A stretch of 64,000 nt of DNA from Bacillota bacterium (GCA_023425025.1 JAFADG010000045.1:1-64000), one strand, 5' to 3'; positions 25,201 to 33,006 are shown, counted from the first letter of the stretch. Notes: generated by a model from the letters alone, not told the origin. Numbers and translations are program-made.

Positions 25201-26842
25201 CAAGGTATACCCGGCCATTGCCAAAACCCGCCATTCCACCCCCGGCGTAGGATTGATCTCTCCGCCGCCGCACCATGACATCTACTCCATTGAGGACTTG
25301 GCGGAACTGATCCACGACCTGAAAAACGCCAACCGGGATGCCCGCATCAACGTAAAGCTGGTGTCGGAAGTTGGCGTGGGCACCATTGCCGCCGGTGTGG
25401 CCAAGGGCAAGGCGGATGTGATTTTGATCAGCGGCTACGACGGCGGCACAGGCGCGTCGCCCTTAACCAGCATCAAGCATGCCGGCCTGCCCTGGGAAAT
25501 GGGCTTGGCCGAAACCCACCAAACCCTGGTGCTCAACCGCCTGCGGGACAGGGTGATATTGGAGACCGACGGCAAGCTGCTAACCGGCCGGGACGTGGTC
25601 ATCGCCGCCATGCTGGGCGCGGAGGAGTTCGGTTTTGCCACTACGCCGCTGATCGCCCTGGGCTGCCTGATGATGCGGGTATGCAACCTGAACACCTGCC
25701 CCGTGGGCATCGCTACTCAGGATGAGAACCTTCGCAAGTGCTTTACCGGCAAGCCGGAATATGTGGAAAATTTCATGCGCTTTATCGCCAGGGAAATGCG
25801 GGAGATCATGTCCCGCCTTGGCATACGCACCATCAATGAGCTGGTGGGCCGCACCGATAAGCTCAAAACCAAAGAAAACCTGCTCCACTGGAAGGCGAAC
25901 AAGCTGGATTTGTCGCCCATCCTCTACCAGCCCTACGCCGGGGCGGATGTGGGCCGCTTCCACAAGCAGGGCCAAAGGCACAACCTGGAAAAAAGCCTGG
26001 GCATGAAAAAGCTGCTGCGCATGTGCAAGCCGGCCCTGGAAAGCGGCACGCCCATCCGTGCCAAGCTGCAGATCCGCAATGTGGACCGGGTGGTGGGCAC
26101 CCTGGTAGGCAGCGAGATTTCCAAAAAGTACGGCGAAAGCGGCCTGCCTGCCGATACCATCCATTTGCAGTTTGTGGGCTCCGCCGGCCAGAGCTTCGGC
26201 GCGTTCGCGCCCAAAGGCCTGACCCTGGAGCTTCAAGGCGACGCCAACGACTATTTCGGCAAAGGCCTGTCCGGCGGCAAGATCATCGCCTATCCGCCCA
26301 AGGCGCCGGGCTTTGCGCCGGAGGAGAACATTCTCATCGGCAACGTGGCCTTTTATGGCGCCACCGGGGGCGAGGCGTATTTGAGCGGCGTGGCCGGCGA
26401 ACGCTTTTGCGTGCGCAACAGCGGCATCACCGCCGTGGTGGAGGGCGTGGGCGACCACGGCTGCGAGTATATGACCGGCGGCCGCGTGGTGGTGCTGGGA
26501 AGTACCGGCCGCAACTTCGCGGCCGGCATGTCCGGCGGCATCGCCTACGTGCTGGACTTTGAGGAGATGCGCTGCAACAAATCCATGGTGCTGCTGGAAG
26601 GCTTCGCGTCCGACAAGGAAAAGCAGCAGGTGAAGGAACTTGTGCAAAAGCATGTGGCTCTCACCGGCAGCCCGGTAGGGGAGCGGGTGCTGGCCGATTG
26701 GGAGGCTTACGCCAAGCGCTTCACCCGCGTGATCCCCAAGGATTACAAGCAGATGATGCAGTATATCGAGGAAGCAAGTGCTTCTGGCTTAACGGGCGAG
26801 GAAGCCCTGATGGCCGCCTTTGAGCGCGGGGGGAAGGGGTAA
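22277..26842 (+). CDS. gltB: Glutamate synthase large subunit
   Basis: The enzyme combines glutamine amidotransferase and synthase activities, making two glutamates from glutamine and 2-oxoglutarate. The start at 22277 (MEYHQG) gives 1521 residues and has GGTGAGG close upstream; an in-frame ATG at 22265 is the alternative. Cys23 in DACGMGF is the N-terminal nucleophile after removal of a 22-residue propeptide. The amidotransferase domain spans about 23-420, the central and FMN-binding synthase domains about 450-1200 (KPGEGGQLPG, GGTGASPL), the 3Fe-4S cysteines lie in CLMMRVCNLNTCPVG near 1140, and the GXGXG beta-helix domain is at the C-terminus. gltD follows after a 158-bp gap carrying an intergenic repeat. 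Confidence 0.96.
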   Translation: MEYHQGLPLRQGLYDPRNEHDACGMGFVVHIGGEKSHAILDDALTVLENLSHRGAHGADEHTGDGAGVLTQIPHAFFKRDLKTLGIILPEAGHYGVGMLFAHRYEDFRKKQMAAFEDIVVSEGQTILGWREVPIDFTTIGESAKAALPRFIQVFIGKSEDIPCGMAFERKLFMIRKLAEKTIPKMSEDYGGIFYFSSLSSKTIVYKGMLTASQLRSFYLDLSDLDYETALAMVHSRFSTNTFPSWERAHPNRFLVHNGEINTIRGNVNWMKARQRSIVSPLFEDISKVCPVIDETGSDSSMFDNCLEFLYLMGRSLPHAAMMMIPEPWEKNDLMSQEKREFYKYQSFLMEPWDGPAAMAFSDGDVIGGMLDRNGLRPSRYYVTKDNRVILASEVGVVDLKPDNVAYKGRLEPGRMLLIDTVQKRIIADEELKSVVAREYPYPQWNKEHIFPLSSLNVDAYQPQPVPENLLTLQKAFGYTYEDVYKFLMPMAQAAEDPVGSMGMDTPLAVLSEKPQMLYVYFKQLFAQVTNPPIDGIREEIVTSASVFLGTSGNLLKPDQEEPHSLLLPHPILTNEQLAAIKGLDNGTFKTAVVSLLYKVSDGPGAMEKALHIVNRLASRAIAEGANILVLSDRGVNAEYAALPALIACSGLHHSLIRREIRTNVGLVLESGEPREVHHFCTLLGYGVTAINPYLVFDTIRDLDQKGLLNGIGAEEGIAHYIKGAVKGVLKVLTKMGISTIQSYHGAQIFEAVGISQAVVDKYFTHTPTRLEGIGLEEIHKENQLRHESAYADNSPYNDTLETGGTFQSKADGEEHLYNPETIYLLQKACRSGDYSIFKSFSKKINEEQLATLRSLLDFKFTAGETIPIEEVEPVEQIVKRFKTGAMSYGSISREAHECLAIAMNRLGGKSNTGEGGEDPERFLPMENGDSKKSAIKQVASGRFGVTSNYLVNAKEIQIKMAQGAKPGEGGQLPGRKVYPAIAKTRHSTPGVGLISPPPHHDIYSIEDLAELIHDLKNANRDARINVKLVSEVGVGTIAAGVAKGKADVILISGYDGGTGASPLTSIKHAGLPWEMGLAETHQTLVLNRLRDRVILETDGKLLTGRDVVIAAMLGAEEFGFATTPLIALGCLMMRVCNLNTCPVGIATQDENLRKCFTGKPEYVENFMRFIAREMREIMSRLGIRTINELVGRTDKLKTKENLLHWKANKLDLSPILYQPYAGADVGRFHKQGQRHNLEKSLGMKKLLRMCKPALESGTPIRAKLQIRNVDRVVGTLVGSEISKKYGESGLPADTIHLQFVGSAGQSFGAFAPKGLTLELQGDANDYFGKGLSGGKIIAYPPKAPGFAPEENILIGNVAFYGATGGEAYLSGVAGERFCVRNSGITAVVEGVGDHGCEYMTGGRVVVLGSTGRNFAAGMSGGIAYVLDFEEMRCNKSMVLLEGFASDKEKQQVKELVQKHVALTGSPVGERVLADWEAYAKRFTRVIPKDYKQMMQYIEEASASGLTGEEALMAAFERGGKG

Positions 26843-26880
26843 GGCAAATACCTTTCCGATATTTATTTTCATAGAGGTTT

Positions 26881-26945
26881 CCGTCCGAAGGTTTCCAAAG
26901 GGCGACCGGAAAGCCCTTTGGTCGCGCCTATCAAGGCGCGAAATA
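26881..26945 (+). repeat. Two-hairpin intergenic repeat, copy 1 (gltB-gltD gap)
   Basis: Hairpin one is CCAAAGGGC (26895-26903) paired with GCCCTTTGG (26913-26921). Hairpin two is TCGCGCC (26922-26928) paired with GGCGCGA (26935-26941). Three more copies occur at 30452-30506, 32950-33006 and 35004-35065. The element lies inside the gltBD transcript, where it could affect mRNA stability or relative expression. Confidence 0.88.
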
Positions 26946-27000
26946 TCCCAATCACAATGATTATCTTAACGACCTCACTTTTGACATTGAGGTGAATACA

Positions 27001-28485
27001 GTGGCAAAACCCACCGGTTTCCTGGAATACCAGCGCGTCAATTATCCCAAGCGCTCCCCGGCGGACCGTCTCACCGACTGGCAGGAAATCCGACTGCCCG
27101 CCGATCCTATCGAGGTCAAAACCCAGGCGGCCCGCTGCATGAACTGCGGCATCCCTTTTTGCCATGGCGGCATCCTGCTTGCCGGCATGGCCGCCGGCTG
27201 CCCGGTGCATAACCTCATCCCTGAATGGAACGACCTCGTCTACCGCAACCAGTGGCACGAGGCTTACCTGCGCCTGCAGCGCACCAACCCCTTCCCCGAG
27301 TTCACGGGCCGTGTTTGCCCCGCACCCTGCGAGGGCAGCTGCACCGAGGGCTACCACATGGAGCCCGTGACCATCAGCGCCCTGGAATACGAAATCATTG
27401 AGCGCGCCTACAAAGAGGGCTGGGTCAAGGCCCAGCACGCCAAGCCCACCGGCAAAAAGGTCGCCGTGGTCGGCTCCGGCCCCGCAGGCCTTTCCGCCGC
27501 GTATTTTTTGAACTACGTCGGCCATGCTGTCACCGTTTTTGAACGGCAGGATCGGCCTGGCGGCCTTTTAACCTACGGTATACCCAACATGAAGCTGGAT
27601 AAGGCCGTGGTGGACCGCCGCGTCGCGCTCATGAAAGAATCGGGCATCCACTTCATCATAAATACCGAAGTGGGCCGCGATATCCCCGCACAGCAGCTGC
27701 TTGCGGAATTTGATGCGGTGCTTATAAGCGGCGGTGCGACCAAGCCCCGTGGCCTGACCGTGCCGGGCAAGAACCTAAACGGCGTGCACTTTGCCGTGGA
27801 CTTTTTGACCGCAAATACCAAGCATGTGCTGGACGGCGCACAGCCCGAAGGCTACATCAGCGCCAAAGACAAGCAAGTGATCATATTGGGCGGCGGCGAT
27901 ACCGGCACCGACTGCGTGGCCACCAGCCTTCGCCAGGGCTGCAAAAGCGTGGTCCAGTTCGAGATCATGCCGGAGCCGCCGGAGCACCGCATTGCCGCCG
28001 ACAACCCCTGGCCCGAATGGCCCAAAAAGCTGAAGGTGGATTATGGCCAGGAGGAAGCCATACACGTGGCCGGCCGCGACCCGCGGTATTACCTCATCAA
28101 CACCAAAGAGCTCATCGGCGATGAAAACGGCCACGTCAAAGAGGTGTGCACCGTGAACATCGACTGGATCAAAAATGCCCAGGGCCGCCTGATCCCCCAG
28201 GAGATACCCGGCAGCGAACGCATTTGGCCCGCCGACCTCGTTCTCCTGGCCATGGGCTTCCTGGGCCCGGAAGACACCCTCCCCAACGCCCTCACCCTGG
28301 ATCGCGACGAGCGCAGCAATATAAAGGCCGCCTATGGCTCCTTCCAGACCAGCACCGATAAGGTCTTTGCCGCCGGGGATATGCGCCGCGGTCAAAGTCT
28401 CGTCGTCTGGGCCATTCAGGAAGGCAAGCTCGCCGCTAGGGAAATCGACAAGTTCCTGACCGGGAAATCGGTGATTGTGGAGTAG
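27001..28485 (+). CDS. gltD: Glutamate synthase small subunit
   Basis: GltD is the NAD(P)H-oxidising flavoprotein that feeds electrons to GltB. A GTG at 27001 preceded by GAGGTG at the right spacing is preferred to the GTG at 26992 and gives 494 residues beginning as AKPTGFLEYQRVNYPKR. The N-terminal Fe-S region has CMNCGIPFCH near residue 47 and CPAPCEGSC near residue 106. The FAD site GSGPAGLSAAY is near residue 160 and the NAD(P) site GGGDTGTDCV near residue 300. It is 158 bp downstream of gltB, with a structured repeat in between, and is followed by two hairpins. Confidence 0.95.
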   Translation: MAKPTGFLEYQRVNYPKRSPADRLTDWQEIRLPADPIEVKTQAARCMNCGIPFCHGGILLAGMAAGCPVHNLIPEWNDLVYRNQWHEAYLRLQRTNPFPEFTGRVCPAPCEGSCTEGYHMEPVTISALEYEIIERAYKEGWVKAQHAKPTGKKVAVVGSGPAGLSAAYFLNYVGHAVTVFERQDRPGGLLTYGIPNMKLDKAVVDRRVALMKESGIHFIINTEVGRDIPAQQLLAEFDAVLISGGATKPRGLTVPGKNLNGVHFAVDFLTANTKHVLDGAQPEGYISAKDKQVIILGGGDTGTDCVATSLRQGCKSVVQFEIMPEPPEHRIAADNPWPEWPKKLKVDYGQEEAIHVAGRDPRYYLINTKELIGDENGHVKEVCTVNIDWIKNAQGRLIPQEIPGSERIWPADLVLLAMGFLGPEDTLPNALTLDRDERSNIKAAYGSFQTSTDKVFAAGDMRRGQSLVVWAIQEGKLAAREIDKFLTGKSVIVE

Positions 28486-28503
28486 GGCTTGATGGATGGC
28501 AAG

Positions 28504-28537
28504 CGGGGAGGGAGCTTTTTGAAAAAATCTCCCTCCC
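28504..28537. other. Hairpin after gltD
   Basis: GGGGAGGGAG pairs with CTCCCTCCCC around an A/T-rich loop. It lacks a following T-run, so it is more likely an RNA 3' end stabiliser than a terminator by itself. Confidence 0.5.
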
Positions 28538-28584
28538 CGTACACCACCCGAAAAACTTCAATAAATCATTATATGGCATTTGTG

Positions 28585-28618
28585 AAAGACGCAATGGTAA
28601 GCGGCCATTGCGTCTTTT
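28585..28618 (+). terminator. Intrinsic terminator of gltBD
   Basis: AAAGACGCAATGG pairs with CCATTGCGTCTTT around a 7-base loop and ends in four T. It sits just beyond the end of the convergent small gene at 28621 and may serve both. Confidence 0.8.
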
Positions 28619-28620
28619 GA

Positions 28621-28797
28621 TTAATCATGCCTTTGAATGCTGTCACCTTCCGACAAGACAGCATTCAAAGGCGGTTTGCTCTGGATTTCATTTTCGGCAT
28701 ACGTGTTTTCACCTTGCTGCTGCGCTTCAACAAGGGTATCCACCGCATCCGCCACCATTGCGGCAAGCTGAAAGTACATTTTTTCATAATCCGGCAC
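28621..28797 (-). CDS. 58-residue protein divergent from an XRE regulator
   Basis: A GTG start at 28797 follows AAAGGAG at a normal distance and gives an acidic 58-residue protein (MPDYEKMYFQLAAMVADAVDTL at the N-terminus as visible in two runs: MPDYEKMYFQ and LAAMVADAVDTL). It has one predicted helix and a disordered Glu/Gln/Asn-rich second half, and no cysteine or membrane segment. It is divergent from the regulator gene at 28930, with an extended -10 TGTTATAAT promoter (box 28836-28841) flanked by the same operator boxes. No family is recognised. Candidate roles are a regulator partner or an antitoxin-like protein, both speculative. Confidence 0.68.
   Translation of the reverse strand: MPDYEKMYFQLAAMVADAVDTLVEAQQQGENTYAENEIQSKPPLNAVLSEGDSIQRHD
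28631..28671. repeat. 14-bp inverted repeat inside the small gene's 3' end
   Basis: CTTTGAATGCTGTC (from 28631) is repeated inverted as GACAGCATTCAAAG ending at 28671, around a 12-base spacer. It encodes part of the C-terminus of the 58-residue protein and would form a strong hairpin in its mRNA. Confidence 0.8.
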
Positions 28798-28820
28798 CGA
28801 AACACACTCCTTTAAGCATT

Positions 28821-28834
28821 AGTGTTATATCACT
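28821..28834. promoter_or_regulatory. Operator box 1, AGTG-N6-CACT
   Basis: AGTGTTATATCACT lies at the expected transcript start of the 58-residue gene, just downstream of its -10 box. It shares the AGTG/CACT arms with boxes 2 and 3, which supports binding by the XRE protein encoded next to it. Confidence 0.78.
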
Positions 28835-28857
28835 GATTATAACACAAAATAAAATCT

Positions 28858-28871
28858 AGTGCTATATCACT
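28858..28871. promoter_or_regulatory. Operator box 2, AGTG-N6-CACT
   Basis: AGTGCTATATCACT covers the -35 position of the minus-strand promoter. It differs from box 1 by one base. Confidence 0.78.
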
Positions 28872-28905
28872 AACATCAAATCAAATTCTTTTTTATGATT
28901 TGTAT

Positions 28906-28919
28906 AGTGATAAAACACT
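28906..28919. promoter_or_regulatory. Operator box 3, AGTG-N6-CACT
   Basis: AGTGATAAAACACT lies directly before the ribosome site of the XRE gene, overlapping its probable promoter, so the regulator is likely to control itself. Confidence 0.72.
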
Positions 28920-28929
28920 AGGGGGGCAT

Positions 28930-29172
28930 ATGGACACCAGACAAGCCGTGGCGGATAGAATCATGGAACTTTGCAACGAACGCAATATAACCCCCAACGC
29001 GTTAAGCTATCGCGCGGGGGTACCGCAGTCTACCATTAAAAGCATATTGAACGCGGAAAGTTTGAATCCGGGAATTGTGACGATCAAGAAATTGTGTGAT
29101 GGGTTGGAGGTTACGCTGGTGGAGTTTTTTGATACGGGGATTTTTCGTGGGCTGGAGCAGGAAATCAAGTGA
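28930..29172 (+). CDS. XRE-family helix-turn-helix regulator
   Basis: The start at 28930 follows an AGGGGGG site and gives 80 residues. Almost the whole protein is one Cro/CI-type domain: ADRIMELCNERNITPNALSYRAG, then the recognition helix PQSTIKSILNA, then IVTIKKLCDGLEVTLVEFF. Such single-domain repressors bind short palindromes as dimers. Three AGTG-N6-CACT boxes in the 132-bp divergent region with the 58-residue gene are the likely targets. Confidence 0.9.
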   Translation: MDTRQAVADRIMELCNERNITPNALSYRAGVPQSTIKSILNAESLNPGIVTIKKLCDGLEVTLVEFFDTGIFRGLEQEIK

Positions 29173-29202
29173 TTGCATTTAAGCTGAGATATAAGTGCGG
29201 GG

Positions 29203-29300
29203 ATGATTTCTTACATAAGGGAAGTTCTCCGCAAAGAATCTTGAGCCTCTTGCCATATAAAGATTCTTCGATCGCTTCACTCTCTCAAAATGACACACTG
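29203..29300. repeat. Probable dispersed intergenic repeat fragment
   Basis: The gap between the XRE gene and the next gene holds a stretch reading on the minus strand as GTCATTTTGAGAGAGTGAAG and CGATCGAAGAATCTT. This resembles a short repeat common between genes in many bacterial genomes. Only one copy is in this window. The open frames across it are not supported. Confidence 0.4.
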
Positions 29301-29345
29301 ATCCTTTCATCAGTGTTTTTCCAAGGGTATAGCTCTGTTTGTACC

Positions 29346-29374
29346 TTGAACGATAACTTCTCTGCATGTATAAT
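29346..29374 (+). promoter_or_regulatory. Promoter for the zinc-ribbon gene
   Basis: TTGAAC (29346-29351) and TATAAT (29369-29374) are 17 bases apart, with a TG two bases before the -10 box. The next gene starts 80 bp downstream. Confidence 0.75.
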
Positions 29375-29454
29375 ATTGGTAAACAACACCTAAGATGAAT
29401 AAGGGCCAATTAGCCGTATCCTCTTCATCCCTTTGTCACAGAAAGGAGCCTCCC

Positions 29455-29769
29455 ATGTATTATTGCGAAAAATGCATGCTTCTCACTCCAGAAAACCACT
29501 GCCTCACCTGCGGCGCGGAATACCTGCATCCTCCGGAAGAAGGCCAGCCCTGCTTCCTCACGGAAAAAGAATCCCTGTGGAGCGGCATGCTGGCGGATGT
29601 CCTAAATCAAAAGAACATACCCTTTGTGCAAAAGCCATTGTTTGGCGCAGGCCTTGCCATGAAAGCCGGACCGGCCATGGAGCGGTACCGGTTTTATGTT
29701 CCGTTCTCCTTCTATTCCGCCGCTCAAGAGATAGTGGAAGAATTGTTTGGGGAAACCAGCGAAAAATAA
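29455..29769 (+). CDS. Small zinc-ribbon protein with a DUF2007-like domain
   Basis: The start at 29455 has AAAGGAG 7 bases upstream and gives 104 residues. The N-terminus has two CxxC pairs (CEKC at 4-7 and CLTC at 16-19), a zinc ribbon. The rest (SLWSGMLADVLNQKNIPFVQK to the end) resembles DUF2007, a small putative signal-transducing domain. Similar proteins are common, uncharacterised genes in Firmicutes. It is probably co-transcribed with the small membrane protein 200 bp downstream, but this is not certain. Confidence 0.75.
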   Translation: MYYCEKCMLLTPENHCLTCGAEYLHPPEEGQPCFLTEKESLWSGMLADVLNQKNIPFVQKPLFGAGLAMKAGPAMERYRFYVPFSFYSAAQEIVEELFGETSEK

Positions 29770-29972
29770 TGTGCCTGACTACAAAAGAAGTAAGAAGCAT
29801 GTTCTTTCTATTCCGGCGCTTCCTCCGCCTGTTTTATATGCGAAAAACATTCTGTTTCTTGATTGCCTTTTTATCTGGCATGCAAAAGCGCGCACCTTGG
29901 CAGAATACAAGCAATACGCTTTAGGCCCGGAACGATGGCTATGCGGCATAGAAAGGATTCTGCCAGGCTTTT

Positions 29973-30344
29973 ATGAAACTCCTAGCGCGCGCCAAACGAT
30001 TAAAAGGCGATATCCCTGCCGTATTTCTGGCGCTTTTTAAGCGGGAGACGCCATGGCCGGCGAAAGTGATCGCCTTCCTGGCGGTGGGGTATGCCTTGTC
30101 GCCCATTGATCTGATTCCAGGCTTCATCCCGGTATTGGGGTCCTTGGATGATCTGATTCTCGTGCCGGCGCTGGTGGCGCTAGCGGCGCGATGGATTCCA
30201 CAGCCTGTGATGGGGAAATGCCGTGCGAAAACGCAAGCGCTGTGGAAGGATGGGAAGCATAAGTTCTGGTATTATATCGTGCCTATGGGGATTATATTGC
30301 TATTGCTTCTTTTCTTCCTGGTAAAACAGATATTCGGATTTTGA
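29973..30344 (+). CDS. DUF1232 (YkvA-type) membrane protein
   Basis: The 123-residue protein contains the DUF1232 core AKVIAFLAVGYALSPIDLIPG (residues about 29-50) followed by IPVLGSLDDLILVPALVALAARWIP. A strongly hydrophobic C-terminal segment (IVPMGIILLLLLFFLV) adds a membrane helix. The family is small and widespread, of unknown function. The 203-bp gap upstream shows no supported gene. Confidence 0.82.
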   Translation: MKLLARAKRLKGDIPAVFLALFKRETPWPAKVIAFLAVGYALSPIDLIPGFIPVLGSLDDLILVPALVALAARWIPQPVMGKCRAKTQALWKDGKHKFWYYIVPMGIILLLLLFFLVKQIFGF

Positions 30345-30360
30345 ATGAAGGCAACCAGTC

Positions 30361-30422
30361 ATGCAGCCTTGTGAAACTCCCTTTATCTGCATAAAGGGGC
30401 TGTCGTGCTAAGGCTGCATTTT
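30361..30422 (+). terminator. Nested two-stem terminator
   Basis: An outer stem ATGCAGCCTT/AAGGCTGCAT encloses an inner stem CCCTTTAT/ATAAAGGG, followed by a short T-run. It lies 16 bp after the DUF1232 gene. Confidence 0.65.
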
Positions 30423-30451
30423 GCATAATGCGATTCAAGAAGAGGGATATC

Positions 30452-30506
30452 ACGTCTTCGGACGCGACCAAAGGGCTTTCCGATCGCCCTTTGGAAACCT
30501 TCGGAC
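30452..30506 (-). repeat. Two-hairpin intergenic repeat, copy 2 (after nspC)
   Basis: Opposite orientation to copy 1. The long hairpin CCAAAGGGC/GCCCTTTGG is intact. The short hairpin has GTC/GAC in place of GCC/GGC, so pairing is kept while sequence changes. Confidence 0.85.
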
Positions 30507-30568
30507 GCCATCTTCTTGGATATTCATGCAGTTTGCGCTTAACATGACAGCCCTGTATTGTTGCTATC

Positions 30569-31705
30569 TTACGACAGCCTCATCTTGAAATCCTCGTACC
30601 CAAACCTTCGCACCAGCTCGATGCCGCCATCCTCCCGCCAAAGCAATATGTCCGGCAGGTTCATGCCGTTGAAGGTATTGTTCTTCACCATGGTGTAGAT
30701 GGCCATATCGCCAAACACCAGCCGGTCGCCTGTTTGAAGGGGCTCGTCAAAGGAAAAATCCCCGATCACATCGCCAGCCAGGCATGTAGGCCCGGCCAGG
30801 CGGAAGGTGTGGGCCTTTTCCTCCGGCAACCCGGCATTCAAAAGCGGCAGGCGGTAGGGCATTTCCAGCACGTCAGGCATGTGGCAGGTGGCGGAGGTAT
30901 CCAGGATGGCGATGGGCAGGGCGTTATGCACCACGTCCATCACCGAGGTGATCAGGTATCCGGCATTCAGCGCCACGGCCTCGCCGGGCTCCAGGTATAC
31001 GGTCACATCATATTTCGCGGCGAAATCCTTCACCAAGCGTACCAGCCGCAAAATGTCGTAGCCAGGCCTGGTGATATGGTGGCCGCCGCCGAAGTTGACC
31101 CACTTCATGCGGGGCAAAAATTTCCCGAACTTTTCTTCCACGGCCTGCAATGTTTCTTCCAGCGCATCGGAATCCTGCTCGCACAGGCAGTGGAAATGCA
31201 GACCTTCCAAGCCGTGAAGAAGGTCCTCCCGGAAGTGCTCCCGCAATACCCCAAGCCGGGAGCCCGGCGCGCAAGGGTCGTAGATGTCATGCTCCTGGGT
31301 GGAATGGGCAGGATTGATGCGCATGCCGCAGGAAACGCCTGCCTTTACAGCCCTTGGCCCGAACCTTTCCCACTGGGCGAAGGAATTGAACACGATGTGT
31401 CCGCAAAGCGAAACCACTTCGCCAAACGCGCCTTCGTCAAAAGCGGGGGAGAAGATGTGCGTCTCGCCCCCGAAATGGTCATGGCCAAGCCTGGCCTCGT
31501 TCAGGCCGCTGGCGGTGGTGCCCTGCAGGTATTCGGCCATCAGCGGGTACAGCCGGAACATGGAGAAGGCCTTTTGCGCAAGCAAAATCTTTGCGCCGCT
31601 TTCCTTTGCAACCTTTTGCAAAATCGTAAGGTTGTGCCGGATGGCCGCCTCGTCAATCAGGTAGCAGGGCGTTTTCAGTTGTGAAATATCAGGCAGGCCG
31701 CGCAT
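30569..31705 (-). CDS. nspC: Carboxynorspermidine/carboxyspermidine decarboxylase
   Basis: NspC is a PLP enzyme of the alanine-racemase fold that decarboxylates carboxyspermidine to spermidine. The start at 31705 (MRGLPDISQLKTPCYLIDE) gives 378 residues and lies one base after the upstream gene's stop. Lys45 in AQKAFSMF is the probable PLP lysine; NFGGGHHIT near residue 220, LEPGEAV and GPTCLAGD near residue 310 are family hallmarks. The adjacent dehydrogenase supplies the substrate, which supports this call over diaminopimelate decarboxylase. Confidence 0.92.
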   Translation of the reverse strand: MRGLPDISQLKTPCYLIDEAAIRHNLTILQKVAKESGAKILLAQKAFSMFRLYPLMAEYLQGTTASGLNEARLGHDHFGGETHIFSPAFDEGAFGEVVSLCGHIVFNSFAQWERFGPRAVKAGVSCGMRINPAHSTQEHDIYDPCAPGSRLGVLREHFREDLLHGLEGLHFHCLCEQDSDALEETLQAVEEKFGKFLPRMKWVNFGGGHHITRPGYDILRLVRLVKDFAAKYDVTVYLEPGEAVALNAGYLITSVMDVVHNALPIAILDTSATCHMPDVLEMPYRLPLLNAGLPEEKAHTFRLAGPTCLAGDVIGDFSFDEPLQTGDRLVFGDMAIYTMVKNNTFNGMNLPDILLWREDGGIELVRRFGYEDFKMRLS

Positions 31706-31706
31706 G

Positions 31707-32906
31707 TCAGTCCACCAAGACCGGGTCAAAGCTTTCCTGCCACGGCAGACCCCACTTGTTCAGCGCATCCATAAAGGGATCGGGGTCGAATTGCTCCATA
31801 TTGAACACGCCGGGCTTTTTCCACTGGCCGCTCATCACCAGCATGGTGCCGATCATGGCCGGCACGCCGGTGGTGTAGGATATGGCCTGGGAGCCGACCT
31901 CACGATAGCATTCCTGATGGTCGCAGATGTTGTACAGGTAATAAGTCTTGGGCTTGCCGTCCTTGATACCCCTGAAAATGCAGCCGATGTTGGTCTTGCC
32001 CTTGGTGCGGGGGCCCAGGGACGCGGGGTCGGGCAGCACGGCCTTTAAAAATTGCAGGGGGATGATCTCGCGGCCCTCGTACATAATGGGCTTGATGGAG
32101 GTCATGCCCACGTTTTCCAGGCACTTTAAGTGCGTAAGATAGCTTTGTCCGAAGGTCATGAAGAAGCGGATACGCTTGACGCCGGGAATGAACTTGGCCA
32201 GCGATTCAATTTCTTCGTGATGCAGCAGGTACATGTCCTTTTGGCCGATGCCCTCGAAGTTGTACTCCCGCTTGATCTCCATGGGCTCGGTCTCCACCCA
32301 GCGGCCGTTTTCCCAGAAGCTTCCCATGGCGGTGACTTCGCGAATGTTGATCTCCGGGTTGAAGTTGGTGGCAAAGGGATAGCCGTGGTCGCCGCCGTTG
32401 GCATCCAGAATGTCGATCTCGTGAATCTCGTCAAAGTGATGCTTCAAGGCGTAGGCGGAAAACACGCTGGTGACGCCGGGGTCAAAGCCGCTGCCCAGCA
32501 GCGCGGTGATGCCGGCTTCTTTAAAGCGGTCATGGTAGGCCCACTGCCACTTGTATTCAAACTTGGCGGTGTCGGTGGGCTCGTAGTTGGCGGTGTCCAC
32601 GTAGTCCACTTTCGTGGCCAGGCAGGCATCCATGATGGTCAGGTCCTGGTAGGGGAGAGCCAGGTTCAACACCACATCGGGCCGGAACGCTTCGATGAGG
32701 GCGATCAGCTCCTGCACGTTGTCGGCATCCACCTTCGCGGTGGAAATCTTGGTTTTGCCGCCGGAAAGCTTGTCCTTCAAAGCGTCGCACTTGGACTTGG
32801 TGCGGCTGGCGATCATGATTTCTTCAAACACTTCGCTGTTCTGACAGCATTTGTGGATGGCGACGCTGGCGACGCCGCCGCAGCCGATGATGAGCGCTTT
32901 TTTCAT
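31707..32906 (-). CDS. Carboxynorspermidine/carboxyspermidine dehydrogenase (saccharopine dehydrogenase family)
   Basis: The 399-residue protein begins KKALIIGCGGVASVAIHKC, an NAD(P)-binding Rossmann motif, and has the Lys1-type catalytic domain. It reductively joins aspartate semialdehyde to putrescine, giving carboxyspermidine. The start at 32906 has GGAGG 8 bases upstream. Its pairing with nspC, one base apart, identifies it as CASDH rather than a lysine-pathway enzyme. Aspartate semialdehyde would come from central metabolism. Confidence 0.9.
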   Translation of the reverse strand: MKKALIIGCGGVASVAIHKCCQNSEVFEEIMIASRTKSKCDALKDKLSGGKTKISTAKVDADNVQELIALIEAFRPDVVLNLALPYQDLTIMDACLATKVDYVDTANYEPTDTAKFEYKWQWAYHDRFKEAGITALLGSGFDPGVTSVFSAYALKHHFDEIHEIDILDANGGDHGYPFATNFNPEINIREVTAMGSFWENGRWVETEPMEIKREYNFEGIGQKDMYLLHHEEIESLAKFIPGVKRIRFFMTFGQSYLTHLKCLENVGMTSIKPIMYEGREIIPLQFLKAVLPDPASLGPRTKGKTNIGCIFRGIKDGKPKTYYLYNICDHQECYREVGSQAISYTTGVPAMIGTMLVMSGQWKKPGVFNMEQFDPDPFMDALNKWGLPWQESFDPVLVD

Positions 32907-32949
32907 GGTGGTGACCTCCTCATGTGCATAGAGAGTGCGGAAAGGATTT

Positions 32950-33006
32950 CGCATCTGCGGATGCGACCAAAGGGCTTTCCGATCGCCCTTTGGAAACCTT
33001 CGGACG
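32950..33006 (-). repeat. Two-hairpin intergenic repeat, copy 3 (speB-CASDH gap)
   Basis: The long hairpin is identical to copy 2. The short hairpin is TCGCATC/GATGCGA, changed on both arms relative to copy 1, so base pairing is preserved. Confidence 0.87.

Noticed and set aside
24164..25315. 383-codon minus-strand frame opposite gltB
   Set aside because: Shadow of gltB, no start signal.
29169..29393. 74-codon frame directly after the XRE gene
   Set aside because: It has no separate ribosome site and spans the probable dispersed repeat; the real next gene starts at 29455 after its own promoter.
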